A DNA stretch of 30,700 nt from Pleionea sp052032335 (GTDB lineage: Bacteria > Pseudomonadota > Gammaproteobacteria > Enterobacterales > Kangiellaceae). Positions 1-8,199 of the stretch are shown here, piece by piece; position 1 is the first letter of the stretch, and each line of letters starts with the position of its first letter. The stretch covers positions 1-30,700 of the forward strand of contig JBPEWV010000100.1 of assembly GCA_052032335.1 (NCBI GenBank), written 5' to 3'. A program made the position numbers and the translations under genes. A model generated the notes under the pieces. It saw only the letters and a list, made by a program, of their open reading frames with translations, made no database searches and had not been told where the DNA came from.

Positions 1-332
1 ATTACCCTGACGCTATGGTTACCCTGGTTAGATCGAACGACTGTATAACATCGGTCTAACAGCTCTGGATACTCACCTCACCCTTTTCTCGCCTCTCTCA
101 TTGATCAACCAATTACCCCAATTTATACCGGTTTACGAGAATGATTTATATTCAAACTATAAACACGCTCGACCAACGAGAATGCCGCTAACCTAATGGC
201 TTCCTATCAATTTTTCCAGTAACAGGCTGATTTCGCAAAAGTAATCTATAATCATTGGGTTATAGTAAGGGCTGTCAGCGGCAATGAGGTGCATGACGAT
301 AACCACAGAAAAATTAACAGACTCGGTAATCC
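1..332. other. Intergenic region upstream of the GGDEF gene
   Basis: A gene-poor stretch. Frame 1 of the plus strand is open from base 1 to a TAA at 46-48 and would encode about 15 residues (ending LWLPWLDRTTV), which could be the tail of a membrane protein starting outside the window; this is too short to claim. A perfect TATAAT lies at 247-252, about 80 bases before the GGDEF start, but no convincing -35 box sits at the right distance. Nothing else is recognisable. Confidence 0.4.
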
Positions 333-1451
333 ATGGCCAGTGAAGCAGAATTAACTCGCAAATTACGACCCCGTATTTACAAAAATACGATATTGGCCAT
401 GTTAGCCTACGCCATCACGGCAATTATTGCCTTTGCCAGCGTTTACCTCGAGCTCAGTCACTACGGTTATACGCCTTTCCAGTATCTATTGGCGGTGGTG
501 ATTTTGGTGAATATTCTCTTTTTGGCAATTACCTATAGCAGAAATACCATCAGCAAGCGGTTTTCCGATCGCATGTTAATTGCTCAATTGTCAGTCTGGT
601 TCTTCGCATTTTCCGTGACACTTTTTTACATGGCCGATCTCAGGGTTATATTGCTGATGTCGAGCATTATGGCGTTTACCTTTGCCATCAGTTATTTAAA
701 GCTGCAAGTATCGATCTATATGGTATTTGTGATTGCAGTCACTTATTTTGTCATCAGTTATTTGGGCATTGCACACTTTAATCAACCCGGCAATCTCAGT
801 TACGAAATTTTGGTATTGATCTGTTTCATACCCGTATGCATTTTTATCTCTTACATGGCGGACAGAATAGGAAAACAACGGCGTATTCTTAAATCAACAC
901 TGGCCCATCTAGAAGCCATTCGCGAAGAGCGTGAACGCATCATGCAAGAACTGGAAAAGTCAGCTTCGACGGATGATTTGACCGGGCTTTATAACCGGCG
1001 TGCTATTAACTTAAAATTACAGCATGAATACGAACGGGTATGTCGTTATGAGTCCGATCTCACCATTATTCTAGTCGATGTTGATCACTTTAAGCGCATC
1101 AATGACACACATGGGCATCTATTTGGTGATCAAGCGTTAAAAATTATCGCCAATGTCCTTGAACGCTCGGTACGAGTAACTGATTTTGTCGCTCGCTGGG
1201 GCGGTGAGGAGTTTTTAGTGGTTTTACCGGAAACCGACCTCGGGGGAGGAAAGACCATTGCTCAACGAATATTAAAGGATATTGCTCAGACCCAACTCGA
1301 CTGCGACGGTCAAATCATCTCTTTAACCATTAGCGCCGGCCTCCACCAGATCACCCCAAATCAAACGCTGGAAGAAGCCATTGCCAGGGTCGATGAATAT
1401 CTGTACCAAGCCAAGCAACAAGGACGAAACCGAGTTGTTGAAGGTGGGTGA
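333..1451 (+). CDS. Membrane-bound diguanylate cyclase (GGDEF)
   Basis: Predicted to make cyclic di-GMP from two GTP on the cytoplasmic face of the inner membrane. Residues 18-175 contain about six hydrophobic helices. A short charged coiled-coil linker (about 180-210) leads to a complete GGDEF domain: the D-LTGLYNRR entry motif at 214-223, the metal and substrate segment DVDHFKRIND at 249-258, and the catalytic GGEEF at 290-294. RVTD at 281-284, five residues before GGEEF, matches the RxxD inhibitory site, so product feedback is expected. The membrane part resembles 6-TM/MASE-like sensor modules, but I cannot name the class or ligand. Start is ATG at 333 with only a weak upstream purine stretch. 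There is no EAL domain and the gene appears to stand alone. Confidence 0.95.
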   Translation: MASEAELTRKLRPRIYKNTILAMLAYAITAIIAFASVYLELSHYGYTPFQYLLAVVILVNILFLAITYSRNTISKRFSDRMLIAQLSVWFFAFSVTLFYMADLRVILLMSSIMAFTFAISYLKLQVSIYMVFVIAVTYFVISYLGIAHFNQPGNLSYEILVLICFIPVCIFISYMADRIGKQRRILKSTLAHLEAIREERERIMQELEKSASTDDLTGLYNRRAINLKLQHEYERVCRYESDLTIILVDVDHFKRINDTHGHLFGDQALKIIANVLERSVRVTDFVARWGGEEFLVVLPETDLGGGKTIAQRILKDIAQTQLDCDGQIISLTISAGLHQITPNQTLEEAIARVDEYLYQAKQQGRNRVVEGG

Positions 1452-1565
1452 TAAGCAGCGTAAAACTGCAAAGTGCCAATTTCTATCGATATTGAATCAT
1501 TCAGACGTTGATTAGTCTATGATTATAGACAGATTATCTGAAACTCATAGACCACTAGGGTACGC

Positions 1566-2924
1566 GTGCGCCAAATTCTTTGCTTCATTATATTGCTAAA
1601 TGCAGGTTGTCACCTATGGGCGGCCTCTGATTATTCACCTGAGGCTCCGCCGACTGATTCCTTAACCTCACTTAGTCTGGACGAATTATTATCCGTCTCT
1701 GTTGGTGAAGACTACAAAGGTGCTGGCATCTTTCAGTCGCCCACCAATAAAGCCACGCCGAACAGCGTCAATTTTGGGCTACTTGTGCCTCTTCGCGACC
1801 TTCCCCGCTATTCCACCAGTTTAATAGCCGCAGCCGATTTAGCGGCCGAAAAAATTAATGCATCGGGCGGTATTAATGGCAAGAAGCTGGTTATTATTCG
1901 TGCAGACATAGGTTATTCCAGAGATGCCGCAGTAACCTTTTCGAAGCAGTTGATCGAGCGATATAATGTGAAAGCGCTGTTCGGGCCAGGCACGTCAGAC
2001 GCGGTACGAGCTGTGATGAAAAACGTAAGTATTCCCCACAACGTACCGCTTGTTACCGCATCGGCATCTTCAGACTCATTAGCACAGCTGCCGCATAAGG
2101 GCTTGTTTTGGCGCATGTCTCCATCCAACGACTCACACGCACAATCCATCGTCGAATTTTTGAAGTCGAAGCAGCGAGCGTCACGAATTGCACTAATTAG
2201 CGGAAAAGATTTGTACGGGCAAGAAGTCGCGACGAAAATTCGTCAGCAACTGCCAAATAGCGAATTTCACGAAGTAGAGTACAGCTCCCTGATCAACATA
2301 AAGAAACTTCCGCTAAGTTCTGATTTTAAGCGACTGCAAGCATTCAAACCCGACGCTGTTGTAATAACACTCCATGGGAATATTATTAATGGTTATCTCG
2401 AACAATTTGAACGGCACTGGGAAGGCAAAATTCCTTTAATGGTGAGTGGTGATACACTAACCAAAGCCACGAATAAAGACATTAAGAAAATTAGTCGAGT
2501 TGCTAAGTGCATGCACATCGTCTTTAACGACACTCAAATTAAAACGCCATTAAAACGACAGCTGAAGAAAAAGTTAAAGTTCAACTCGTTAGGTTATGAC
2601 CCAGCCTATATTTACGATGCGATCATATTGATGTCGATGGCTAAAGAATATGAAACAACCCAAAATCAATTGTTACCCCAACTTATGTCGTCTCTCACCG
2701 ATGGAACGCGAGAGTTTGATGGACTTAATGTCAAAACCTCAAGACGTAATTTAAATGGCGTTTATCCAGTGCGTTTTCTTGGCGCCAGTGGGCTGGTTAA
2801 ATTTGATGAGCTCGGAAACAACCTATTCTCAACCGTCAAAATTGAACAATATTGGGAATCGGACAATTCTCAAGCTCCTTGCTTGAATTCTTCCCGAAAC
2901 CAATGTTCAAAAGTCAGCGACTGA
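1566..2924 (+). CDS. Orphan type-I periplasmic solute-binding protein (Leu/Ile/Val-type)
   Basis: A 452-aa protein of the Peripla_BP_6 / branched-chain amino acid-binding fold. Family hallmarks are the segment beginning NFGLLVPLRD at 69-78, AADLAAEKINASGGINGK at about 89-106, and later VTASASSD and SKDLYGQ-like strands. The start is GTG, supported by AGGG seven bases upstream. The N-terminus is a signal peptide (residues 1-20). Cys15 lies in NAGC, an imperfect lipobox, so either lipoprotein or soluble export is possible. There are no permease or ATPase genes nearby, so the protein may sense rather than transport; the preceding GGDEF gene is on the same strand 114 bases away. Residues 35-46 (LSLDELLSVSV) look like the N-terminal motif of TonB-dependent receptors, not of binding proteins. 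Confidence 0.85.
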   Translation: MRQILCFIILLNAGCHLWAASDYSPEAPPTDSLTSLSLDELLSVSVGEDYKGAGIFQSPTNKATPNSVNFGLLVPLRDLPRYSTSLIAAADLAAEKINASGGINGKKLVIIRADIGYSRDAAVTFSKQLIERYNVKALFGPGTSDAVRAVMKNVSIPHNVPLVTASASSDSLAQLPHKGLFWRMSPSNDSHAQSIVEFLKSKQRASRIALISGKDLYGQEVATKIRQQLPNSEFHEVEYSSLINIKKLPLSSDFKRLQAFKPDAVVITLHGNIINGYLEQFERHWEGKIPLMVSGDTLTKATNKDIKKISRVAKCMHIVFNDTQIKTPLKRQLKKKLKFNSLGYDPAYIYDAIILMSMAKEYETTQNQLLPQLMSSLTDGTREFDGLNVKTSRRNLNGVYPVRFLGASGLVKFDELGNNLFSTVKIEQYWESDNSQAPCLNSSRNQCSKVSD

Positions 2925-2943
2925 TTGCTAGTTGCTAAAAACC

Positions 2944-3606
2944 TTAATGAGGCTGTTTTAAAAAGTTACGAATAAATTGCCAGTGCCAGGCAATACCTGC
3001 GATCACTGCAATGTGAAAACATTCGTGCGGGCCGATAACGCCCTCGATCAATACCGGCACTCGCATAAACTCCATTATCGCTCCAATGGTATAAGCGAAA
3101 GCTCCGTAGACCAACGGCTTGATCACATGGAAGCCATGCAAACGATGTGTCAAATAGCCTGATACAATTCCCATCCAACCAAGACCAATGTAAATTGTAA
3201 GGCCTACCCATTCAGCCAGCTCAGTGAAAAATATTGTTTTGAGTGTAAGCCCACTGATAGCTATGCCCCAGATAAGCAACAGGAATCCCCAACTCCAGAA
3301 GCCATGAAACAAAATGACATGAATCGGTGTGAATGTCCCAGCGATTAATATAAATATACCGGCGTGATCCAATCGTTGCAGGACCGCCCGACCATCCGAT
3401 CCCGGTTCCAGTAAATGAAACACACCACTCATCGACAGTAAAAATACTACCGAGAACACATACACACCAACCGTAATTATGCGCTCTTTGTTACCTGCGG
3501 CGCGGCGCAATAATCGGCTACCAAAAAAAAGAAACACCAACGCAGCGAATAAATGACTGATCGAGCTAAATGGCTCACTGAAACCAGTGACAGGAATCAC
3601 ATTCAT
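2944..3606 (-). CDS. Hemolysin III / PAQR family membrane protein
   Basis: A 220-aa protein with seven hydrophobic helices, typical of the YqfA/HlyIII branch of the PAQR superfamily. The conserved polar residues are present: Glu11 and SH at 17-18 at the start of helix 1, SxxxH with Ser60/His64, Asp80 in LDHAGIF, GTFTP at 90-94, and the pair His194/His198 in GPHECFH near the C-terminus. His64, His194 and His198 correspond to the zinc ligands known in PAQR proteins. The bacterial family was named for haemolysis seen on heterologous expression; the physiological role is thought to be in membrane lipid homeostasis, possibly as a hydrolase. The gene is convergent with the binding protein, with only 19 bases between the two stops. 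Start is ATG at 3606 with a weak ribosome site. Confidence 0.92.
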   Translation of the reverse strand: MNVIPVTGFSEPFSSISHLFAALVFLFFGSRLLRRAAGNKERIITVGVYVFSVVFLLSMSGVFHLLEPGSDGRAVLQRLDHAGIFILIAGTFTPIHVILFHGFWSWGFLLLIWGIAISGLTLKTIFFTELAEWVGLTIYIGLGWMGIVSGYLTHRLHGFHVIKPLVYGAFAYTIGAIMEFMRVPVLIEGVIGPHECFHIAVIAGIAWHWQFIRNFLKQPH

Positions 3607-3745
3607 AGTTGAAACAGACTGTATTACTAATTAAGTGACGCACTATCTCGCATTTTTCGACAGACTACAAATAGCTTACTTTTATTACGAGCGGCGACCA
3701 AAAAATAGACAAATCATTGAAAGTGATGTTAACCGCATAACCGGC

Positions 3746-3949
3746 TTAACCTTGATGGCGCAGGATGCTCAAGATAAGCTCATCGAGCTCGTTAATACGT
3801 TCAACGCAGGCATCTATGTCTTCTTGCGAGACTTCCGATTCAGAGCCCAGATAGTCGAAATACTGATTCAATAATTGTTCGTGCTCTTTAAGATACTCTG
3901 AAAAACCAGCGTCTTCATTTTGAGCGTTAGATTGAGAACTCTGATTCAT
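3746..3949 (-). CDS. Small acidic hypothetical protein (67 aa)
   Basis: A short acidic, Gln/Glu/Asp-rich protein with no signal peptide and no recognised family. The start is placed at ATG 3949 because GGGGAG lies five bases upstream; the longer in-frame start at 3979 would put this site inside the gene. Residues 16-34 and 42-64 look like two amphipathic helices, suggesting a small helical hairpin that may bind a partner. It lies between the PAQR gene (139 bases downstream) and the thioredoxin-like gene on the same strand. The strong ribosome site and plausible composition favour a real gene. Function unknown. Confidence 0.6.
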   Translation of the reverse strand: MNQSSQSNAQNEDAGFSEYLKEHEQLLNQYFDYLGSESEVSQEDIDACVERINELDELILSILRHQG

Positions 3950-4091
3950 GTTGCTCCCCATGAACTGGCTGAATACCAATAACTATAGACTGATATTTTT
4001 TGTTGTTTTGTTGAAAAGAGCACAAAATGGAGAGTCAGTGCACTTCCATCGCAAACAAACTCCTTATGAGATAGATTCTATTCCTGTCTTT

Positions 4092-4643
4092 TTAGCGATC
4101 CCATTGAATCAAGTCCATCTGGTTTTCGCCTTCTGCCAACACCGCATTAGAAATACGGTTTTTCTCGTCTAACATTATAAACCTTGGAATACCAGCGCTG
4201 GCGAACTGCCGGTAGATGCTTCGATCAGTATCGGCAACCAGGTCAAACTCCAAACTGTAGTCCTGTTTAAACTGAACAACCTCGTCAATCGAATTTTCTC
4301 GCGCAATACCAATTATGGTTAACTCATTGTCTTTCACCCACTGCGATTGCGTTAACGCACTCATGGCGCGCTGTGAATCAGAACACCAGGTCGCAAATAA
4401 TATTACCAGTTTACGTTTGTCATTGGCTGCCAAATCAATGGTATTTCCCTCGATGGTTTGCAGTTTCGTAACTGGCATCAATTGCCCTTTTTTGATGAAG
4501 CTTTCGTACTTTGGTTGGGTGCTCGATACATCTGAAAATGCTTTTCCAGTGTCTAAGGGAGCGCTATTCATGTTCGCTTTTTCAGTAATAGCGCAAGCAC
4601 AAAGGTTCAGCGAAAAGATTGCGATGACCATTAATTTATTCAC
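4092..4643 (-). CDS. Thioredoxin-fold (TlpA-like) lipoprotein lacking the second active-site Cys
   Basis: A 183-aa exported protein. The start is GTG at 4643, supported by AGGA seven bases upstream. The signal peptide ends in LCAC with Cys17 as probable lipidated residue. Residues 55-183 follow the TlpA/redoxin pattern: a strand-rich entry (GNTIDLAAN), the strand LVILFATW, then the active-site position WCSDS at 86-90, an IIGIARE strand, and the cis-proline loop GIPRF at 151-155. Normal thiol oxidoreductases have WCxxC; here the second Cys is Ser90, leaving one active-site cysteine. It may act as a one-cysteine reductase, a peroxiredoxin-like enzyme or a non-redox relative. Probably anchored facing the periplasm. 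No redox partner gene is adjacent. Confidence 0.82.
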   Translation of the reverse strand: MNKLMVIAIFSLNLCACAITEKANMNSAPLDTGKAFSDVSSTQPKYESFIKKGQLMPVTKLQTIEGNTIDLAANDKRKLVILFATWCSDSQRAMSALTQSQWVKDNELTIIGIARENSIDEVVQFKQDYSLEFDLVADTDRSIYRQFASAGIPRFIMLDEKNRISNAVLAEGENQMDLIQWDR

Positions 4644-4780
4644 AAAGAATTCCTGAGAGATCGTTTAAGTCGTTATTAGTTGCGCACTAATATAATCGAA
4701 AAAGCGCTGATAACAAATTATTTTTTTACCTTGCCTGATTTAAATTTTTGAGGCATGACTCAGGTTAAAGTCCCAATCGA

Positions 4781-5755
4781 TTACCCTTCTTGACCAGCAA
4801 AAGCTTGCGCAACGGCAATCCAATTTTCAGCCTTTTCCGGCTCTAAGGGTCTCAAGACCGCGTGCCCCAATCGCTCGACCTCTAGATTGTAGGCAGCCAC
4901 TAGCGCATCGACTCTCTGTTGAGCGAGTTTCTCAAGGTTAACAACACCGATATTCGCTAATACTTCAGCGCTGCGCCCATCCATTGTCTTTATGGTTAAT
5001 AGTTCGGCGTGTGACAACCAGTGACCGAGCCGTTCTCGATCAACTCCCAGCATCTTCGACAGCTCAATTTTACTGCGACTCCGTGTCGCTGAGGTAATTA
5101 AGTCACTAATGGTGTAAATACGATTCTTATTTAAAAGTTTTTGATATCGCTCCCCTATGCCCTGTATTTCTTCGACATCGCGCATTGGTGTGAAATGCGG
5201 CGATGACCAGCTTCCGGCCTCACTTTCTTTAGGCAATGGAACCAGCGACATTCGTATTTTACTCAGCTTGTCAGGCGACACATCTTCTTCAGGAGCAATA
5301 AACCGGTAGTCAATGGTTCCCATTTCAGACACTTCGGCAAACACATTAAACTCGACTTCAAACTCTTTAATGGCAAACCGACTCACAGGATTCTTCATAT
5401 CATTAAGTCGCGACTGCAAACTATCAACAGAGTGGCTAATCGCAGTAGAAAAGTCGTCAGGCGTACGTTTTCGAATCAGGTTCGTTTGATCGATTTTGCT
5501 TTTCAATTGCTGATTTTCGAGCTGCAACAAAGACATTTGTTCTTTCATCGCAAGAATGACTTGCTCGATACTTTTATCGTTGATAGCCGAACTTTCCTCA
5601 TTAACCAAAGGAGCAAAAAGTCCGTGCTTTCCCTGATAGTTGATCAGTTCCAAATCGTGCATGGTTTGAACGCCTTGCAGATCGGTTTTTCGTCGCCCTG
5701 CGCTAGCGGCAAGTTTTAATGAGTCGTTGTTTGTATTAGACGTTTTCTCACTCAT
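4781..5755 (-). CDS. Cassette protein D: coiled coil + short beta domain + DUF4332-like HhH module (324 aa)
   Basis: Last gene of the four-gene cassette, starting inside the stop of the preceding gene (ATGA overlap, 5752-5755), so translation is probably coupled. It has no signal peptide. Residues 60-95 are a Gln/Leu-rich coiled coil. Residues 100-176 resemble the core of the upstream cassette proteins: a helix (SVDSLQSRLNDM), an alternating strand (EFEVEFNVFAEV, 131-142) and a closing strand (SKIRMSLVPLPK, 165-176). Residues 193-317 form a double helix-hairpin-helix with EIQGIGERYQKLL at 196-208 and a second copy around 249-290, matching my memory of DUF4332, a family related to DNA-polymerase-type HhH domains. 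HhH modules bind DNA or proteins; here a protein-protein role with the nearby subtilase is inferred. Confidence 0.85.
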   Translation of the reverse strand: MSEKTSNTNNDSLKLAASAGRRKTDLQGVQTMHDLELINYQGKHGLFAPLVNEESSAINDKSIEQVILAMKEQMSLLQLENQQLKSKIDQTNLIRKRTPDDFSTAISHSVDSLQSRLNDMKNPVSRFAIKEFEVEFNVFAEVSEMGTIDYRFIAPEEDVSPDKLSKIRMSLVPLPKESEAGSWSSPHFTPMRDVEEIQGIGERYQKLLNKNRIYTISDLITSATRSRSKIELSKMLGVDRERLGHWLSHAELLTIKTMDGRSAEVLANIGVVNLEKLAQQRVDALVAAYNLEVERLGHAVLRPLEPEKAENWIAVAQAFAGQEG

Positions 5756-6180
5756 GTTTTATCATCCTGTGAATCCGAAGTTACTGATCGGTTAATGGTG
5801 TTGCTAGCGGTATCTTTAATTGGTATAAATCCTTTCGGCGTCATTTGAACCCTTACTTTGAGACCACTTGAAGCATTATGTCCGTACAGACCTACACTTT
5901 GAGGATTCAATGTTTTCGAGATGATGTGAGGATTGGTTTGACCCGACTTATCAACTCTGTGGCTCACTGACGCCGAAAGTTCCATTTCTATTTCGATGTT
6001 ACTGAACACATACCATAAGGGCGGCAATGCAAAACTACCTTCGGCGGCTTGCTCATACAGGACGCGTTTAGCTTGTGTATAATCGTCCATTTTTTCCTGA
6101 GCCGTGGCTACTGAACCGATGGTAGTACTCAGCAACTCTCCGAGCTCAGCTGCTTGATTTCCTAAATTATTTCTATTCAT
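5752..6180 (-). CDS. Cassette protein C: minimal DUF2589-like protein (142 aa)
   Basis: A short version of the two preceding proteins, without signal peptide. Residues 13-33 (ELGELLSTTIGSVATAQEKM) match the helix at the same place in cassette proteins A and B, including the V-A-x-(S/T/A)-Q-(D/E) core. Residues 50-72 carry the hydrophobic strand pair that begins ALPPLWYVF and continues as alternating IEIEMELSASV. Residues 105-117 (GLKVRVQMTPKGF) correspond to the closing strand ending in P-R/K. The Ig-like C-terminal domain of A and B is missing, and the tail from about 120 is polar. The arrangement resembles DUF2589, a family of unknown function. Start ATG at 6180 has AGGG eight bases upstream. 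Its stop overlaps the start of gene D by four bases. Confidence 0.83.
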   Translation of the reverse strand: MNRNNLGNQAAELGELLSTTIGSVATAQEKMDDYTQAKRVLYEQAAEGSFALPPLWYVFSNIEIEMELSASVSHRVDKSGQTNPHIISKTLNPQSVGLYGHNASSGLKVRVQMTPKGFIPIKDTASNTINRSVTSDSQDDKT

Positions 6181-6246
6181 AGTCTTGCCCTAAAAAGGCC
6201 AAAAGCCAAGACAACAATTGACTTAACTTTCGGCCACCACAGCAAA

Positions 6247-7149
6247 TTAAAAGGTTACGGTAATATTGTTTTGAACCAGGCCGATTCTTGCCGAAACAAT
6301 GATTTCGACCGGTGATGTATCGGCGCCTTCACCAATAAACTCTCGACGCAGTTGTATTTCTAACTGACCGTCGGCATTGGTGGTCGGATCGCTAACAAAC
6401 GACCATGAGACACCATTGGTTTCGACAGAAATGGCTTTACCCGAAATGGGCGAGCCGTCACGCTGATTGTATTGGATTAACACCGACATGGTTCTGGCAG
6501 TGATTGTACCGGAATCCATTTCGTCGGCGATTTCACCCTGAATCAAAGACAACCTGGGACCTTGGATGGCCTGATTAGGCTTTGGAATACCAATATCACG
6601 ACGCGGTTCGAGTAAGGTATTCATTCGCATCTGACCGTAGGAGAGATCATTATCGACTGTGCTAACACTATCAGTTGAGGTACGCGTTGACCGAAAGCTG
6701 TTATAACCTCCGCCCAAAATCATTAATAATCCACCTTGTCCCGAACCTTGCCGCCTTTGTGATGAGTAGGTATTCGATTCAGCACTGGCAGAAAACTCAT
6801 TCGCCATATAACGTCCTTGAAGGCGTACATTAGTCCATTGATAAAATACAGGATCAATGAAGTTTATCAGCGGTAATTGCCTTGTGTGCGTTTGCACTGT
6901 GTCGAGCGTACCGTCGTCGTGATAAATGCGTTCTTCGACGGCAATCAAATCAACCAAAGTTGTTGCCAATGCGGTGGCCGTTCGAGCGCCGGTTTCATTC
7001 AATTGATCTTGTGTCGCTGCAACCGCAGCGCCTGTGGTTTCCACCAACTGGCCTAGACCCATACCCGCACGTTGCAACTCATCAGTAACCGACGCGTCAT
7101 TTGCAAGCGGAACAGAAGAACTGCCAGCAGGGCTTAATTGATTAGCCAT
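6247..7149 (-). CDS. Cassette protein B: DUF2589-like core + Ig-like domain (300 aa)
   Basis: A close paralogue of the preceding gene product (protein A). Helix at about 30-54 (GLGQLVETTGAAVAATQDQL); hydrophobic strand pair at 91-110 (QLPLINFIDP then FYQWTNVRL); a Ser/Arg-rich stretch around a Gly-rich hydrophobic core (GGLLMILGGGY, 139-149); a closing strand GQMRMNTLLEPR at 172-183. Residues 196-222 (GPRLSLIQGE, then SGTITARTMSV) align almost position for position with protein A. Residues 220-300 form an Ig-like beta sandwich with the TTNADGQ turn (256-262) typical of invasin-type Big_1 domains. Ig domains of this type are usually extracellular, but no signal peptide is visible. Start ATG at 7149 has AAGGAG eight bases upstream; 18 bases separate it from gene A. 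Confidence 0.85.
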   Translation of the reverse strand: MANQLSPAGSSSVPLANDASVTDELQRAGMGLGQLVETTGAAVAATQDQLNETGARTATALATTLVDLIAVEERIYHDDGTLDTVQTHTRQLPLINFIDPVFYQWTNVRLQGRYMANEFSASAESNTYSSQRRQGSGQGGLLMILGGGYNSFRSTRTSTDSVSTVDNDLSYGQMRMNTLLEPRRDIGIPKPNQAIQGPRLSLIQGEIADEMDSGTITARTMSVLIQYNQRDGSPISGKAISVETNGVSWSFVSDPTTNADGQLEIQLRREFIGEGADTSPVEIIVSARIGLVQNNITVTF

Positions 7150-7167
7150 AATGTAAGCTCCTTATTG

Positions 7168-8199
7168 CTACAAAGTAATTTCAGTTACTTTGGTAACGTC
7201 ACCCAATTTCACGCTCACCTTGGATTTTAAACCGCCAAGAAAACGTGCATTAGGGATGTCACGGGTTAATGTTACACGGCATTTACCGTCGGCATTGGTT
7301 GTGGTTCCTGAATAGCCTTCGTCGGACTTGAAAGATTGACGAAACGCTCCAGAGTCCAACTCAATACTCACCGATGGATTCACACTGCCGTCCGCTTTAC
7401 GAACGAATATTTCCAGTTCCAGGGATCGTGCCGTTACCACCCCGCCCGATTCGGTTTCATTGACCGCTCCTTGAGAAAAGTAAATCTGCGGGCCTATGCT
7501 GATTTCTGCAGGCGTCGGAAATCGTTCGATGTTTCTGGGTTTTAATTGAGCGTCAAGTCGCACTTGGCCACGTGCCCAGTCTGATTCGCGGTCAACGTTT
7601 CTGGAATAATAATTTCTCGATTCAGAGTCGCTCATCTGAAACCAACCAAGAAACCCCCAGAACATTCCGACTCCACCCACACTTACATTATTTTGAGTGC
7701 GCTCGAATTGCACGCCTCGTTCATTGTCCATGGCTCCGACCGACAGATCCATTGACACTGCGACATGGCTCCACTCATGTACCGTTGGGTTGACGTAGTT
7801 GATTAATGACACTTCTTTACTGATCAGTTCAGTATCCGCGGCCACAGGCAAACCATCTTCGTCCAACTTCTGAATGACGTCTGAAACCACGGTCACTTTG
7901 GTACTGCTAAGTTCAACCGCTGTATCAACCAGACCTCGATCTAACGCATCTTGGGAGTCGGCGACACCTTCTCCAATCGATAACAAAACATCGCCGAAAG
8001 TTGGCGCTAAATCGGCAAACTCGGCTGAGGTATCGGCTTCAAGCGCAAGACTTTGACCAAATAAACCGGCAGGGGCTCGTCCAGCTGCAATACTTCCAGT
8101 AGCGACGGCCGGTAATCGTCCTGTTCCAGCGGGAGTCATGGTTGCAGTTACCGCAGGGCTGGCAGTTTTACTTTTGCTGCCCTTCGCTTTTCTAGGCAT
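7168..8199 (-). CDS. Cassette protein A: basic tail + DUF2589-like core + Ig-like domain (343 aa)
   Basis: First gene of the cassette, with the strongest ribosome site seen here (AGGAGG, five bases before ATG 8199), suggesting high expression. Residues 1-50 are a basic, Ala/Thr/Pro-rich low-complexity tail, not a signal peptide. The core follows: helix at 66-89 (GDVLLSIGEGVADSQDALDRG), strand pair at 130-154 (VSLINYVNP then WSHVAVSMDLSV), a Gly/aromatic hydrophobic segment (VGGVGMFWGFLGWF, 174-187) in a Ser/Arg-rich surround, and closing strand GQVRLDAQLKPR at 211-222. Residues 235-264 match protein B. Residues 260-343 are an Ig-like domain with the turn TTNADGK (300-306). Layout resembles DUF2589 with an added Ig domain. 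Function unknown; a self-assembling or membrane-interacting structural role is inferred only from composition. Confidence 0.85.
   Translation of the reverse strand: MPRKAKGSKSKTASPAVTATMTPAGTGRLPAVATGSIAAGRAPAGLFGQSLALEADTSAEFADLAPTFGDVLLSIGEGVADSQDALDRGLVDTAVELSSTKVTVVSDVIQKLDEDGLPVAADTELISKEVSLINYVNPTVHEWSHVAVSMDLSVGAMDNERGVQFERTQNNVSVGGVGMFWGFLGWFQMSDSESRNYYSRNVDRESDWARGQVRLDAQLKPRNIERFPTPAEISIGPQIYFSQGAVNETESGGVVTARSLELEIFVRKADGSVNPSVSIELDSGAFRQSFKSDEGYSGTTTNADGKCRVTLTRDIPNARFLGGLKSKVSVKLGDVTKVTEITL

Noticed and set aside
4315..4656. 113-aa plus-strand ORF opposite the thioredoxin-like gene
   Set aside because: Antisense to a gene with clear family motifs and a good ribosome site; no features of its own.
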